From Salinicola socius (lineage in GTDB: Bacteria > Pseudomonadota > Gammaproteobacteria > Pseudomonadales > Halomonadaceae), in NCBI RefSeq assembly GCF_001937195.1, contig NZ_MSDO01000024.1:1-61794 (forward strand): a DNA stretch of 61,794 nucleotides, written 5' to 3'. Every line of letters starts with the position of its first letter. Position 1 is the stretch's first letter. The notes beneath the pieces were generated by a model. That model had not been told where the DNA came from. It did no database searches and saw only the letters and a program-made list of their open reading frames with translations. Made by a program: the position numbers and the translations under genes. This document shows positions 9,230-17,809 of the stretch, one piece after another.

Positions 9230-9976
9230 ATGAAAGTGGTGGCACTGCACAACCTCAAAGGCGGCGTCGGCAAGAGTTCCGCCGCCGTCAACCTGGCCCG
9301 CGAAGCCAATCGCGATGGCCTGCCGGTACTGCTGTGGGATCTCGATGCCCAGGGGGCCTCGACCTGGATACTGGGCGGGGAGAACGGCATGAGCCGTAAG
9401 GTCGGCAAGCTGCTGTCGGGGAAGTCGCCGCTGGGTGAGCAGGTGCAGCACACCCCCTGGGAGCGTTTCGATCTGCTGCCGGCGGATATGCGACTGCGCG
9501 AGCTCGATCGTATCCTCGAGGACAAGGCCGAGGGCGACAAGCACCTCAAACGGTTGATCGCGCCATTCAGCGAGGAGTACGCGCTGATGATTCTGGACTG
9601 CCCACCCGGGCTCTCCACGCTGGCCGAACAGCTGATCCGCGCCGCCGATCGCATCCTGGTGCCGACGATTCCCAGCCCGCTGTCGGTGCAGGCGTTCTCG
9701 CGGATGCTGGCGCATCTCGAGCTCAAGAAGCGCCAGCGCGAACGCGTCCTGCCGTTTTTCAATCTGGTCGATCGACGTCGGCGTCTGCACTGCGAGTGGA
9801 TCGATTCCCCGCCCGAGGCGTTGGGGCGGACGCTGGAGAACTGGATCCCCTACGCCAGCGACATCGAGCGCATGAGTCTCGAAAACCGGCCGCTGGCGGA
9901 TCTGGCACCTCGCAGCCGCGCCACTCACGCCTATCGCCGTCTATGGCAGGAGCTCAAGACGGAATTGGGGGAGTAG
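9230..9976 (+). CDS. Orphan ParA-family ATPase
   Basis: A 248-residue P-loop ATPase of the ParA/MinD/Soj class. The deviant Walker A KGGVGKSS is at residues 11-18, LWDLDAQGAST supplies the Asp of motif A', and MILDCPPGLS is Walker B. No ParB-like gene or obvious parS site lies nearby, so this is an orphan rather than a replicon-partition pair. It stands between the GIY-YIG gene and the FAN1-like nuclease gene. The 75-bp gap downstream holds a LexA-like box, so it may not share regulation with the genes after it. The cargo is unknown. Confidence 0.85.
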   Translation: MKVVALHNLKGGVGKSSAAVNLAREANRDGLPVLLWDLDAQGASTWILGGENGMSRKVGKLLSGKSPLGEQVQHTPWERFDLLPADMRLRELDRILEDKAEGDKHLKRLIAPFSEEYALMILDCPPGLSTLAEQLIRAADRILVPTIPSPLSVQAFSRMLAHLELKKRQRERVLPFFNLVDRRRRLHCEWIDSPPEALGRTLENWIPYASDIERMSLENRPLADLAPRSRATHAYRRLWQELKTELGE

Positions 9977-10008
9977 CCGCGCCAAGGCTTCGAACGTTCA
10001 TGCAGGGT

Positions 10009-10024
10009 CTGTATACTTACCCAG
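10009..10024 (+). promoter_or_regulatory. Candidate LexA (SOS) box over a -10 element
   Basis: The sequence CTGT-N8-CCAG at 10009-10024 matches the gammaproteobacterial LexA consensus CTGT-N8-ACAG with one mismatch. It is AT-rich inside (ATACTTAC) and flanked by T on the right as in strong boxes. It overlaps a good -10 hexamer TATACT (10012-10017) and lies 27 bp before the FAN1-like start codon. This arrangement is typical of SOS-repressed genes. Confidence 0.55.
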
Positions 10025-10051
10025 TGTTTTGAGTCCGACGCTGGGGACCCC

Positions 10052-11791
10052 ATGGCGCTGCCGACGCTCGAAGATCCGCTTTACTATCTCGCCAACTTCC
10101 GCCGCGTGCTCGACTGGTTGACGTCGCGCTACGCGGATCTGCTGAGCGCCGAGGAATCGGCGTTCATCGCCGCTTTCGAGCGCTTGCCTCAAGCCTCTCA
10201 GGCGCTGCTGGTGCGGATGGTCATGCGCAAGGGCGCCGATTTTCGCGCCAGTCGCCTGGTCTATGCCGAGATCGGCGACAGCCATCAGGTGGCGGGCCCA
10301 CTGCTCGAGGCCGGTTGGATCGAGGAGCGCGCGCCGCTGACGCTGGAAACCCTGTTCACGCTGGTGACTCGAGCGGAAATCGCGGCCGATATGGGCCCGT
10401 GGCTCGGGGAGCTCGGTATCGGCAAGAGTGCCGGCAAGCGTGTCTGGCTTTCGGTTTTGCAGGCGCAGTCGCCGGATCCTCGTCCGCTGGCCGAGTGGCT
10501 GCCGACCCTGGAAGAGCGTCACTATCGTCTGAACGTCGACGCCATGTGCGAACGCTTTCGACTGATGTTTTTCGGCAACCTGCGTCAGCACTGGTCGGAA
10601 TTCGTACTGGCGGAACTCGGCGTCTATCGCTTCGAGGCCGTCGAGCTGGATGCCGCCTCGCGAGCGTTCTCCCGGCGTGAGGAACTGGAGGCCTATCATC
10701 ATCTTCACCGCTGTCGCGAGCGGTTCGACGCCGACGAGCCGATGGAGTCGCTGCTGCCGGATATCCCGCGAATCGCGTTCGACAACAACTGGCTTGAGCG
10801 TCGGCGAGGCCGGCTGATCTACAAGCTGGCCTATCGTCTCGAGCGCCAGGGCGAGCTCGGTCAGGCTTTGGCGCTCTATCGAGACTGCTCGGCGCCGGAA
10901 GCTCGGCTCCGTCAGATTCGCGTGCTCGAAGCCCAGCAGGAATTGAGCGATGCGCTGACACTGGCCGGGCAGGCCGAGACAGCGCCTGTCAGTGCCGCTG
11001 AGAGTCAGGCGCTGGAACGCGTGCTGCCGCGGCTGCGGCGCAAACTGGGCGTGGTTTCAGCCAGACGCACGAAAGCACCGGAACCCCCACGTCTCGATCT
11101 GATATTGCCTCGGGCATCCAGCGTCGAGCTGGCGGTGGCCCGCCATCTCTCTCGCGACGAGGCGCCGGTCTGCTATGTGGAGAACGTGCTCGTCAACGGC
11201 CTGTTCGGACTGCTCTGCTGGGAGGCGATCTTCGCGCCACTGCCCGGGGCATTCTTCCACCCGTTTCATAGCGGGCCGACCGATCTGTTCGAGGTGGACT
11301 TTCAGGCCCGCCGTCGCGAGCTGATCGATGGCTGCCTGGAGACGCTCGAGCAGGGCGACTACGCGGAGATCATTCGCCGCCGCTATCACGACAAACACGG
11401 CATCCAGTCACCGTTCATGTTCTGGGAAGCGCTCGACGAGCGCGTGCTGGAGCTGGCCCTGCAGTGCATTCCCGCCAGTCATCTTCGTCTCTGGTTCGAG
11501 CGTCTGCTCGGCGATATCCGCGCCAATCGCGCCGGAATGCCTGACCTGATCCAGTTCTGGCCGGGCGTTGCCGATGACTCGTCGGACGCCCGCGCGAGCG
11601 AGTCGCCGACGTATCGCATGATCGAGGTCAAAGGCCCCGGCGATCGCCTGCAGGACAATCAGAAACGCTGGCTTCAGTTTTGTGCCCGTCACGATATGCC
11701 GGTCAGCGTCTGCTACGTCACCTGGGAGGCCGGAAACGGCGAGACGACAGCCGCGAACGACGGCGAGAGCATGACGGGAGTGCTTTCTTGA
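10052..11791 (+). CDS. FAN1-like VRR-NUC nuclease
   Basis: A 579-residue protein whose C-terminus carries the VRR-NUC nuclease core. GMPDLIQFW is at about residues 496-504 (Asp as metal ligand), then IEVKGPGDRLQDNQKRW at about 524-540 with the Glu-Val-Lys catalytic pair and the Gln/Trp characteristic of the family. The upstream 450 residues are helical and rich in Arg/Leu, in keeping with the DNA-binding and TPR-like regions of bacterial FAN1. Size and domain order fit bacterial FAN1 proteins, which incise flaps and interstrand cross-links. The start follows GGGGA and the candidate SOS box. Its stop overlaps the helicase start by 4 bp (TTGA), so the two are coupled. Confidence 0.85.
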   Translation: MALPTLEDPLYYLANFRRVLDWLTSRYADLLSAEESAFIAAFERLPQASQALLVRMVMRKGADFRASRLVYAEIGDSHQVAGPLLEAGWIEERAPLTLETLFTLVTRAEIAADMGPWLGELGIGKSAGKRVWLSVLQAQSPDPRPLAEWLPTLEERHYRLNVDAMCERFRLMFFGNLRQHWSEFVLAELGVYRFEAVELDAASRAFSRREELEAYHHLHRCRERFDADEPMESLLPDIPRIAFDNNWLERRRGRLIYKLAYRLERQGELGQALALYRDCSAPEARLRQIRVLEAQQELSDALTLAGQAETAPVSAAESQALERVLPRLRRKLGVVSARRTKAPEPPRLDLILPRASSVELAVARHLSRDEAPVCYVENVLVNGLFGLLCWEAIFAPLPGAFFHPFHSGPTDLFEVDFQARRRELIDGCLETLEQGDYAEIIRRRYHDKHGIQSPFMFWEALDERVLELALQCIPASHLRLWFERLLGDIRANRAGMPDLIQFWPGVADDSSDARASESPTYRMIEVKGPGDRLQDNQKRWLQFCARHDMPVSVCYVTWEAGNGETTAANDGESMTGVLS

Positions 11792-14124
11792 GCTACCGGA
11801 TCGCCGTGCGCGCCCTGTGCGACTTCGCGGCCAAGCGCGGCGATCTCGATCTGCGCTTCACGCCGTCGCCCTCGGCACAGGAGGGCATTGCCGGCCATCA
11901 ACTGGTCGGGGAACGACGCGGCGAACGCTACGAACGTGAAGTCGCCCTGCGCGGTAGCTATCGTCATCTGGAGGTTCGCGGGCGCGCCGACGGCTACGAT
12001 CCCGTCGCCAATCGGTTGGAGGAGATCAAGACGCATCGTGGCGATCTCTCCCGCCAGCCGGCCAACCAGCGGGCGCTGCACTGGGCGCAGGCCAAGGTCT
12101 ACGGTCATCTGCTCTGCGTCGAGCGGGGCCTGGATCAACTGACGGTGGCGCTGATCTATTTCGATATCGTCAGCCAGCGCGAAACCCCATTGAGCGAGTC
12201 CTGTTCGGCGGATGAACTGCGAGAGGTGTTCGAGACACTCTGTCAGGCGTTTCTGGCCTGGGCGCAGCAGGAACTGGCCCACCGGCGGCGGCGTGATCGC
12301 GCGTTGCAGGCGCTGCGATTCCCGTTCGCCGGATTCCGCGACGGTCAGCGGCCGCTGGCAGAAACGGTCTACAAGTCGATTCACACCCGCCGCTGGCTGA
12401 TGCTGCAGGCGCCCACCGGTATCGGCAAGACGCTGGGTACGCTGTTCCCCATGCTCAAGGCGATGCCGGGCGAGCCGCTGGACAAGATCTTCTTTCTGAC
12501 GGCGCGCAACACCGGCCAGCGCCTGGCTCTCGATGCATTGCGTTCGTTAGGTGCCGAACGCCAACGGCTCGAGGGGGCCGGCCCGGACGAGCTCGGGTGC
12601 GACGATATCGATATTGATAGCGCAGCCGAAGCGGTGCCCCTGCGCGTACTGACGCTGACTTCCCGCGACAAGGCCTGCGAGCATCCGGACAAGGCCTGTC
12701 ACGGTGACTCCTGCCCGCTGGCCGCCGGTTTCTACGATCGGCTGCCCGCGGCGCGCGTGGCGGCGGTCGAGCGCGGCTGGCTGGATCGGGCCGGCTTGAG
12801 AGAGATCGCGCTCGGTCACCAAGTCTGCCCCTACTATCTGGGTCAGGAGATGGCGCGCTGGGCCGACGTCGTCATCGGCGACGTCAACTACTGGTTCGAT
12901 TTCCACGCCATGCTCTACGCCCTGAGTCAGCAGCAGCAGTGGCAGGTCGGTCTGCTCGTCGACGAGGCGCACAATCTGGTCGAGCGGGGGCGGGGCATGT
13001 ATAGCGCCACGCTGGATCATGCCGCCTTCCGGCGGCTGAAGCCGACGCTGCCGGCGCCGCTCAGGAGGCCGCTGTCGCGAGTGGCGTCCGTCTGGCAAGC
13101 GCTGGCAGAGGAAAGTGACGTCGAGTATCGCGTGCTCGAGACGCTGCCCGGCAAGTTGATCAATGCACTGCAACAGGCCGTCTCGCAGATCGTCGAGTAC
13201 CAGAGCGAGCAGCCGATCGCGCTGGATAGCGAGCTGCAACGGTTCGCGTTCGACGCCCAGCACTTCTGTCGCGTCGCCGATATGTTCGGCGATCATTCGA
13301 TCTGCGACGTGACGCGGCAGTCCGCACGGGGCCGGCAGCGCAATGCCGGCGCTCGGGTGACGTTACGCAACGTGGTGCCGGCGCCGTTCCTGGCGCCGCG
13401 TTTTGCCGCTGCCCATGGCGGCGCCCTGTTTTCCGCGACCCTGGCTCCCGAAGCCTACTATCGTGACCTGCTGGGCGTACCCGAAGGTGCCCCCTGGGTG
13501 TCGCTGGCATCGCCGTTTCGAGACTCGCAGCTCGAGGTGCAAATCGCCGCGCGGCTATCGACTCGTTATGCTGACCGGGAGGCGTCGCTGACGCCGCTGG
13601 CGGATCGCATCGCCGAACAGTTCCAGGCACGGCGCGGTAATTACCTGGCGTTTTTTTCGAGCTTCGCCTATCTGGAGCAGGTCGCCGATCGGCTGGCCGA
13701 GCGTCATCCCCAAATTCCGCTCTGGCGGCAAGCCTCGCACATGGACGATGACGCCCGCGAGGCGTTTCTGGGGCGGTTCGAGACGAGCGGGGAAGGCGTG
13801 GGATTCGCGGTGCTGGGCGGGATTTTCGGCGAGGGCATCGATCTGCCGGGCGATCGCTTGATCGGGGCGTTCGTGGCGACGCTGGGACTACCCCAGGTCA
13901 ACCCGGTCAACGAGCAGATGCGCGCACGGCTGCAGGCGCTCTACGGTCATGGCTACGACTATGCCTACTTCTTTCCCGGCATGCAGAAGGTGGTGCAGGC
14001 CGCTGGTCGCGTGATCCGCTCCGGCACGGATGAAGGGGTGATTCATCTGCTCGACGATCGGTTTGCGAAGCGCGAATCGCAGGCATTGCTGCCGGCGTGG
14101 TGGCCTAAGCCGATCACGGATTAG
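11788..14124 (+). CDS. XPD/DinG-type Fe-S DNA helicase with N-terminal PD-(D/E)XK nuclease
   Basis: A 778-residue predicted two-domain enzyme. Residues about 60-85 show a PD-(D/E)XK core (GRADGYDP then EEIKTH), as in RecB/Cas4-type nucleases. From about 185 follows a superfamily 2 helicase with Walker A APTGIGKT (208-215), a four-cysteine iron-sulfur pattern C-x6-C-x4-C (about 297-309) plus CPYY (about 347), VDEAH (391-395) and motif VI QAAGRVIRSG (about 735-744). The iron-sulfur insertion between motifs is the mark of XPD/DinG/FancJ helicases, which run 5' to 3'. The best start is the TTG at 11788, within a TTGA overlap with the nuclease gene. Joint action with the FAN1-like nuclease in cross-link or flap repair is an inference. 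Confidence 0.85.
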   Translation: MSYRIAVRALCDFAAKRGDLDLRFTPSPSAQEGIAGHQLVGERRGERYEREVALRGSYRHLEVRGRADGYDPVANRLEEIKTHRGDLSRQPANQRALHWAQAKVYGHLLCVERGLDQLTVALIYFDIVSQRETPLSESCSADELREVFETLCQAFLAWAQQELAHRRRRDRALQALRFPFAGFRDGQRPLAETVYKSIHTRRWLMLQAPTGIGKTLGTLFPMLKAMPGEPLDKIFFLTARNTGQRLALDALRSLGAERQRLEGAGPDELGCDDIDIDSAAEAVPLRVLTLTSRDKACEHPDKACHGDSCPLAAGFYDRLPAARVAAVERGWLDRAGLREIALGHQVCPYYLGQEMARWADVVIGDVNYWFDFHAMLYALSQQQQWQVGLLVDEAHNLVERGRGMYSATLDHAAFRRLKPTLPAPLRRPLSRVASVWQALAEESDVEYRVLETLPGKLINALQQAVSQIVEYQSEQPIALDSELQRFAFDAQHFCRVADMFGDHSICDVTRQSARGRQRNAGARVTLRNVVPAPFLAPRFAAAHGGALFSATLAPEAYYRDLLGVPEGAPWVSLASPFRDSQLEVQIAARLSTRYADREASLTPLADRIAEQFQARRGNYLAFFSSFAYLEQVADRLAERHPQIPLWRQASHMDDDAREAFLGRFETSGEGVGFAVLGGIFGEGIDLPGDRLIGAFVATLGLPQVNPVNEQMRARLQALYGHGYDYAYFFPGMQKVVQAAGRVIRSGTDEGVIHLLDDRFAKRESQALLPAWWPKPITD

Positions 14125-14238
14125 GTGTGAAAAGGGTAGAGGAGCTGAAGGGCTGCTTCTCCCTTTGGCAAAGTGCCACATCCCAGCTTTTTTAGCTTAC
14201 GACTGTTCGAGCATCGACGACCGTTCCGCTCGTGGTTA

Positions 14239-14265
14239 CGAGGGGGCTTAACGCTCGCCCCCTCG
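14239..14265. repeat. Inverted repeat, 9-bp arms
   Basis: Arms CGAGGGGGC (14239-14247) and GCCCCCTCG (14257-14265) are perfectly complementary around a 9-nt loop. The stem is nearly all G-C. There is no T-run on either side, so it is not a standard intrinsic terminator. Confidence 0.8.
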
Positions 14266-14294
14266 CGCTCCCCCTCTTGATTGACGCCGCTGGT

Positions 14295-14418
14295 CCGCGA
14301 AACCCTGAAAGACGATGGCCTGCGCTTCGGGTCGGCGCGCAAGGACATCCCTGTCCGGGCGCGCCTCTTGTGACATCCATGTCACAAGACCCGGCTTGTC
14401 CCTCGTCTTTCAGCGCGG
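14295..14418. repeat. Nested inverted-repeat element (REP-like or structured RNA)
   Basis: An outer stem of 11 bp (CTGAAAGACGA, 14305-14315, with 14403-14413) encloses a second pairing CGGGT/ACCCG (14328-14332 with 14389-14393). Inside are two hairpins. One is GGCGCGC/GCGCGCC with inner GGACA/TGTCC (14334-14365); the other is CTTGTGACA/TGTCACAAG (14367-14388, loop of 4). An extra CCGCG/CGCGG pair (14295-14299 with 14414-14418) flanks the outer stem. The fold is a multi-branch junction in either strand. It could be a small mobile inverted-repeat unit, a bidirectional terminator or a non-coding RNA; the sequence alone does not decide. Confidence 0.6.
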
Positions 14419-14489
14419 CCCCGGAGGCGTCGAAGTGGCCGATTCAAGTGGACATGGCGTAGGTCTTTTCGGTAGCGCTGTCCTACGAT

Positions 14490-16145
14490 CTACGAGACCG
14501 AATGGCTTAGTGCCTCGAACACCCGCGCGACAGCCTCGGCGCCGGGATCGACGACGCCTTTGAGGGCGCTCTCCGGCACGTAGGCAGAGCGCCCGGCGTT
14601 GGCGTGGGTCAGCGCGGCAGTGGCCTGGGCGCCATCGCGAGCGGCCTGCGCGGCCTGGATGAGCGATTCGCCCCGCTGCAGCGATTCGATGGCGGGGATC
14701 AGGGCGTCGAGCATGGTGCGGTCGCCGAGTCTGGCGCCACCGTAGGCCTGCATCTTTTCGACGCCCTCGGCCAGCGCGTTGGCGAGTTCGCCGCGACGAT
14801 CCAGCGACGCGCCAGCAGCGGTCATCAGGATCGACAGCAGCACGCCGCTGGAGCCACCCATGTCCCGCGAGAGCAGTTGGCCGATGCCGGCAAACAGCTG
14901 CGGCAGCGCGGCGGTATTCAGCCGTCCGGCCTGCAGTGCCCTGGCGATCGCGTCGGCGCCGCTCTGCATGCTGGTGCCAGCGTCGCCATCGCCGCTCCTG
15001 GCGTCCAGTGCATCGAGTTCCTTACGCGACTGGCGCAGGGCGTCGATGATCCGTTCGAGGGCGGCGGAAGTGCTGGCGTCCTGCGGGGCATTCTCGACCA
15101 GCGCTTCATGATCCTGATGGGTATCCGGCAAAAAATGCGCAGGGGTCTGGATGGCACGCAATCCGGGCCAGCCGGGAGCGCTCGTCGGCGCCGCTAGCGC
15201 GATGACGATGTCATCTTCCGCTGGCAGCAGCGTGAGCGAGAAACCGTGCATATCCAGCGAGGTCATCAGCGGCGCCGGGCCAATCAAGTGCGCTACCTGA
15301 TCGATGCCAAGTTGACGCAGCAGGCTGGCAGCGAGTACGCCCATCTCCTGGGTGGAGCAGCTGCCGAGATCGTTGAGCATCGCGATCCAGGGCCCGTCGA
15401 GCTGGCGATCGGCAAGCGCGTTGCGCAACGGATCCAGAACCAGGGTCATGGCGTCGTCGGCGCTTTTCGGATCGACCTCTCGCGTGCCGGTCTCGTTGTG
15501 AATCCCTAGCCCCAGCTCCGGGGCGCGCGCGGCGGCGTCCTGACCTGGCTGCGCCGCGGCGCTCAGCGCCATGCCCAGCGATGCCATTTGGTGGCACAGC
15601 GCTCCAGCGCGTTCGCGGATGGTGTCGAGCGGCGTTTCCTGGCCGGCGAGATAACCGCTCAGCTTGTGCACCAGCAGGGTACCGGCGATGCCTCGGGGCT
15701 GCGGGGCGTTCTCGATGGCCACGTCGTCGGCGACGATGACCATCGCGACGTTCAACCCTTCACTCCTGGCGCGCTCGGCAGCGAGCCCGAAGTTGAGCCG
15801 GTCGCCGGTGTAGTTCTTGACCACCAGCAGGCAGCCGGCATCGCCACAGACTTCACGAATCGCGGCCAGCACGGCCTCGACGCTGGGCGATGCGAACAGA
15901 CTCCCGGAGATTGCGCCGGTCAGCATGCCTTCGCCGATATATCCTGCGTGAGCGGGTTCGTGACCCGCGCCGCCGCCGGAGAGAACCGCGACCTGGCGCC
16001 GCCCTTGAGCGTGCTTGTCCCAGTCGCTGCGAACCAGAATGCGCAAGCCGCTATCCGGCTCGGCGACGCGCAGCGGGGCAGTCGCTGCCGCGGCATAGAG
16101 AATGTCGTCGACGACATCGCCGGGGGCATTGTAGAAACGATCCAT
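14490..16145 (-). CDS. Dihydroxyacetone kinase, one-chain DhaK-DhaL type
   Basis: A 551-residue kinase phosphorylating dihydroxyacetone with ATP. The N-terminal DhaK half has SGGGAGHEPAHAGYIGEGML and GLGIHNETG, whose His is the residue that binds dihydroxyacetone covalently. The C-terminal DhaL half, after about residue 350, has DARSGDGDAGTSM, whose Asp residues bind Mg-ATP, and DMGGSSGVLLSI. Fusion of both halves marks the ATP-dependent type rather than the phosphotransferase-coupled type. ATG 16145 follows a GGAGAGAC sequence and begins the standard MDRFYN start; an in-frame ATG 12 codons upstream is less likely. With glpD and glpR 44 kb away it adds to glycerol metabolism. Confidence 0.92.
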   Translation of the reverse strand: MDRFYNAPGDVVDDILYAAAATAPLRVAEPDSGLRILVRSDWDKHAQGRRQVAVLSGGGAGHEPAHAGYIGEGMLTGAISGSLFASPSVEAVLAAIREVCGDAGCLLVVKNYTGDRLNFGLAAERARSEGLNVAMVIVADDVAIENAPQPRGIAGTLLVHKLSGYLAGQETPLDTIRERAGALCHQMASLGMALSAAAQPGQDAAARAPELGLGIHNETGTREVDPKSADDAMTLVLDPLRNALADRQLDGPWIAMLNDLGSCSTQEMGVLAASLLRQLGIDQVAHLIGPAPLMTSLDMHGFSLTLLPAEDDIVIALAAPTSAPGWPGLRAIQTPAHFLPDTHQDHEALVENAPQDASTSAALERIIDALRQSRKELDALDARSGDGDAGTSMQSGADAIARALQAGRLNTAALPQLFAGIGQLLSRDMGGSSGVLLSILMTAAGASLDRRGELANALAEGVEKMQAYGGARLGDRTMLDALIPAIESLQRGESLIQAAQAARDGAQATAALTHANAGRSAYVPESALKGVVDPGAEAVARVFEALSHSVS

Positions 16146-16185
16146 GTTGTCTCTCCGCTGGTGTATCGAATTCGGGGTCAACGCA

Positions 16186-17484
16186 TCAGTGCAATTTCAT
16201 TTTCGGGCGGATGTAGCGGTTGAGGCCATCGACGATGACGGTCATGCCGGTCTTGAAGATGCCGTGAATCGCCATCTGATGCATGCGATAGAGAGAAGCG
16301 TAGAACAACTTGGCAAGCCGGCCCTCGATGAACAGGCTGCGCGCCGACGCGCCACGCATGAGGCTACCGACCGCCTCGAAATGGGCCAGCGAGATCAACG
16401 AGCCCCGATCCCGGTAGACGAAGGGCTTGAGCGGTTTGCCGTCCATCGCCGCGCGCAGATTGTGATAGCAGTGAGTCGCCTGTTGGTGGGCGGCCTGAGC
16501 GCGCGGGGGAACGCGCTTGTCGTCGGGTTGAGGGCAGGAGGCGCAGTCGCCGAAGGAGAAGATCCGCTCGTCGTCCAGACTCTGCAGTGTCTGGCTGACC
16601 TTGATCTGGTGATTGCGCTCGGTGGCGAGACCCAGGTTCGACAGGAATTCGGGCGCGCGGATGCCGGCGGCCCAGACGCTGAGATCCGTTTCCAGCGGCT
16701 CGCCATCGGCGGTGATGAAGCCGTTGGCGTTGGCCTCGGTGACTCGAGTATCGACGTGAATCTTGACCCCCAGACGTTCGAGTTCGCCGTGAACGGCGCG
16801 GCTGATCCGCTCGGGCAGGGCCGGCAGAATGCGTGGCGCCGCCTCGATCAGGTGAACCTCGAGCTTGCCGCTATCCATCGCGGTGAAGCCGTAGCTGTGC
16901 AGCATGCGCGATGCGCCGAAGAGTTCGGCTGCCAGCTCGACACCGGTGGCGCCCGCACCGACCAGTCCCACGGTCAGCTTGGGATGCGTCCTGCGCTCGG
17001 GGTCGCTGTAGCGCAGGAAGGTATTGAGCATGTTGCGGCGAAAGCTCTCCGCCTGCTGCGGGCTGTCGATGAAGTGGCAGTGCCTGGCAACGCCGGGGGT
17101 ACCGAAGTCGTTGGAGACGCTGCCCACCGACAGGACCAGATAGTCATATTCGAGCTGGCGGGCCGGCAGCACGACCACGTCTTCGTGATCGTGAATCGCC
17201 TCTAGCGTGAGGGTCCGGTTGTCGCGATCGATGGCACTCAGCGTGCCGCGCTGGAAGCGATAGCCGTGACTCTTCGAGTGGCCCTGGTAGGAAACTTCAT
17301 CGAGTCCGGAGTCGAGCGTGCCGGTCGCGATCTCGTGCAGCAGCGGTTTCCAGATGTGGGTCGGATTGCGATCTACGAGGACGATATCGGCACGCCGGGA
17401 CTTGCCGAGCTTGCGACCCAGACGGGTCGCCAGCTCGAGTCCACCCGCACCGCCACCGACCACGACGATACGTGGTGTGGTCAT
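16186..17484 (-). CDS. ndh: Type II NADH dehydrogenase (NDH-2)
   Basis: A 432-residue FAD-dependent, non-proton-pumping NADH:quinone oxidoreductase at the inner membrane. The FAD fold VVVGGGAGGLELATRLGRKLG starts at residue 6. Other signatures are VLVDRNPTHIWKPLLHEIATGTLD and the NAD fold VGLVGAGATGVELAAEL, then a conserved FSFGDCAS. ATG 17484 has GGAGCTTCCC upstream; longer in-frame starts would add unrelated sequence. It ends 40 bp before the dihydroxyacetone kinase start on the same strand, so the two may be co-transcribed, but no functional link is evident. Confidence 0.9.
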   Translation of the reverse strand: MTTPRIVVVGGGAGGLELATRLGRKLGKSRRADIVLVDRNPTHIWKPLLHEIATGTLDSGLDEVSYQGHSKSHGYRFQRGTLSAIDRDNRTLTLEAIHDHEDVVVLPARQLEYDYLVLSVGSVSNDFGTPGVARHCHFIDSPQQAESFRRNMLNTFLRYSDPERRTHPKLTVGLVGAGATGVELAAELFGASRMLHSYGFTAMDSGKLEVHLIEAAPRILPALPERISRAVHGELERLGVKIHVDTRVTEANANGFITADGEPLETDLSVWAAGIRAPEFLSNLGLATERNHQIKVSQTLQSLDDERIFSFGDCASCPQPDDKRVPPRAQAAHQQATHCYHNLRAAMDGKPLKPFVYRDRGSLISLAHFEAVGSLMRGASARSLFIEGRLAKLFYASLYRMHQMAIHGIFKTGMTVIVDGLNRYIRPKMKLH

Positions 17485-17809
17485 GGGAAGCTCCAGACGG
17501 AAAATCGGAAAGGAAAGAAACCAGAACATTCGAGGAAAACGAGCATTGTCGAATCGGGAAGTCGCGTTGAATGTCCGCAAAGCCGGTAACCGGCGAAAAG
17601 TAGGCACAGCAAGAGCCGAGTGATGACGATATCGGACTGTGAGACTGCGCATTCACGGAAAACGGCACCCGTCGATTCGACGAAAGATAGGCCAAAGGAT
17701 ACGCCGATCAGTGCCGCTTGGCATCCGTGGGTTGCGTAAACTTACGCCGTCTTGGGTAAGCTGGTGCCCGCACGCCCATCTTCCGGCCCGTTCTCACAAG
17801 GGAGCTCTC
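17485..17809. other. Divergent ndh/gph intergenic region
   Basis: A 325-bp region between divergently transcribed genes. It contains a dyad GCCGGT-A-ACCGGC (17582-17594) and a 14-bp dyad GCGTAA-AC-TTACGC (17734-17747) about 60 bp before the gph start, either of which could be an operator. I see no coding sequence. Confidence 0.5.

Larger units (their letters stand above)
14125..14489. other. Convergent intergenic region rich in hairpins
   Basis: These 365 bp lie between the stop codons of two converging genes and hold no convincing coding sequence. Visible structure includes a small hairpin TGGCA/TGCCA (14166-14178) followed nine bases later by six T, possibly a weak terminator for the helicase operon. 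There is a strong 9-bp-arm hairpin at 14239-14265, the nested element at 14295-14418, and a CGTAGG/CCTACG pair at 14458-14487 next to the kinase stop. Confidence 0.7.

Noticed and set aside
14232-14462. 76-codon frame in the convergent gap
   Set aside because: Runs through the inverted-repeat element, has no ribosome site and no family resemblance.
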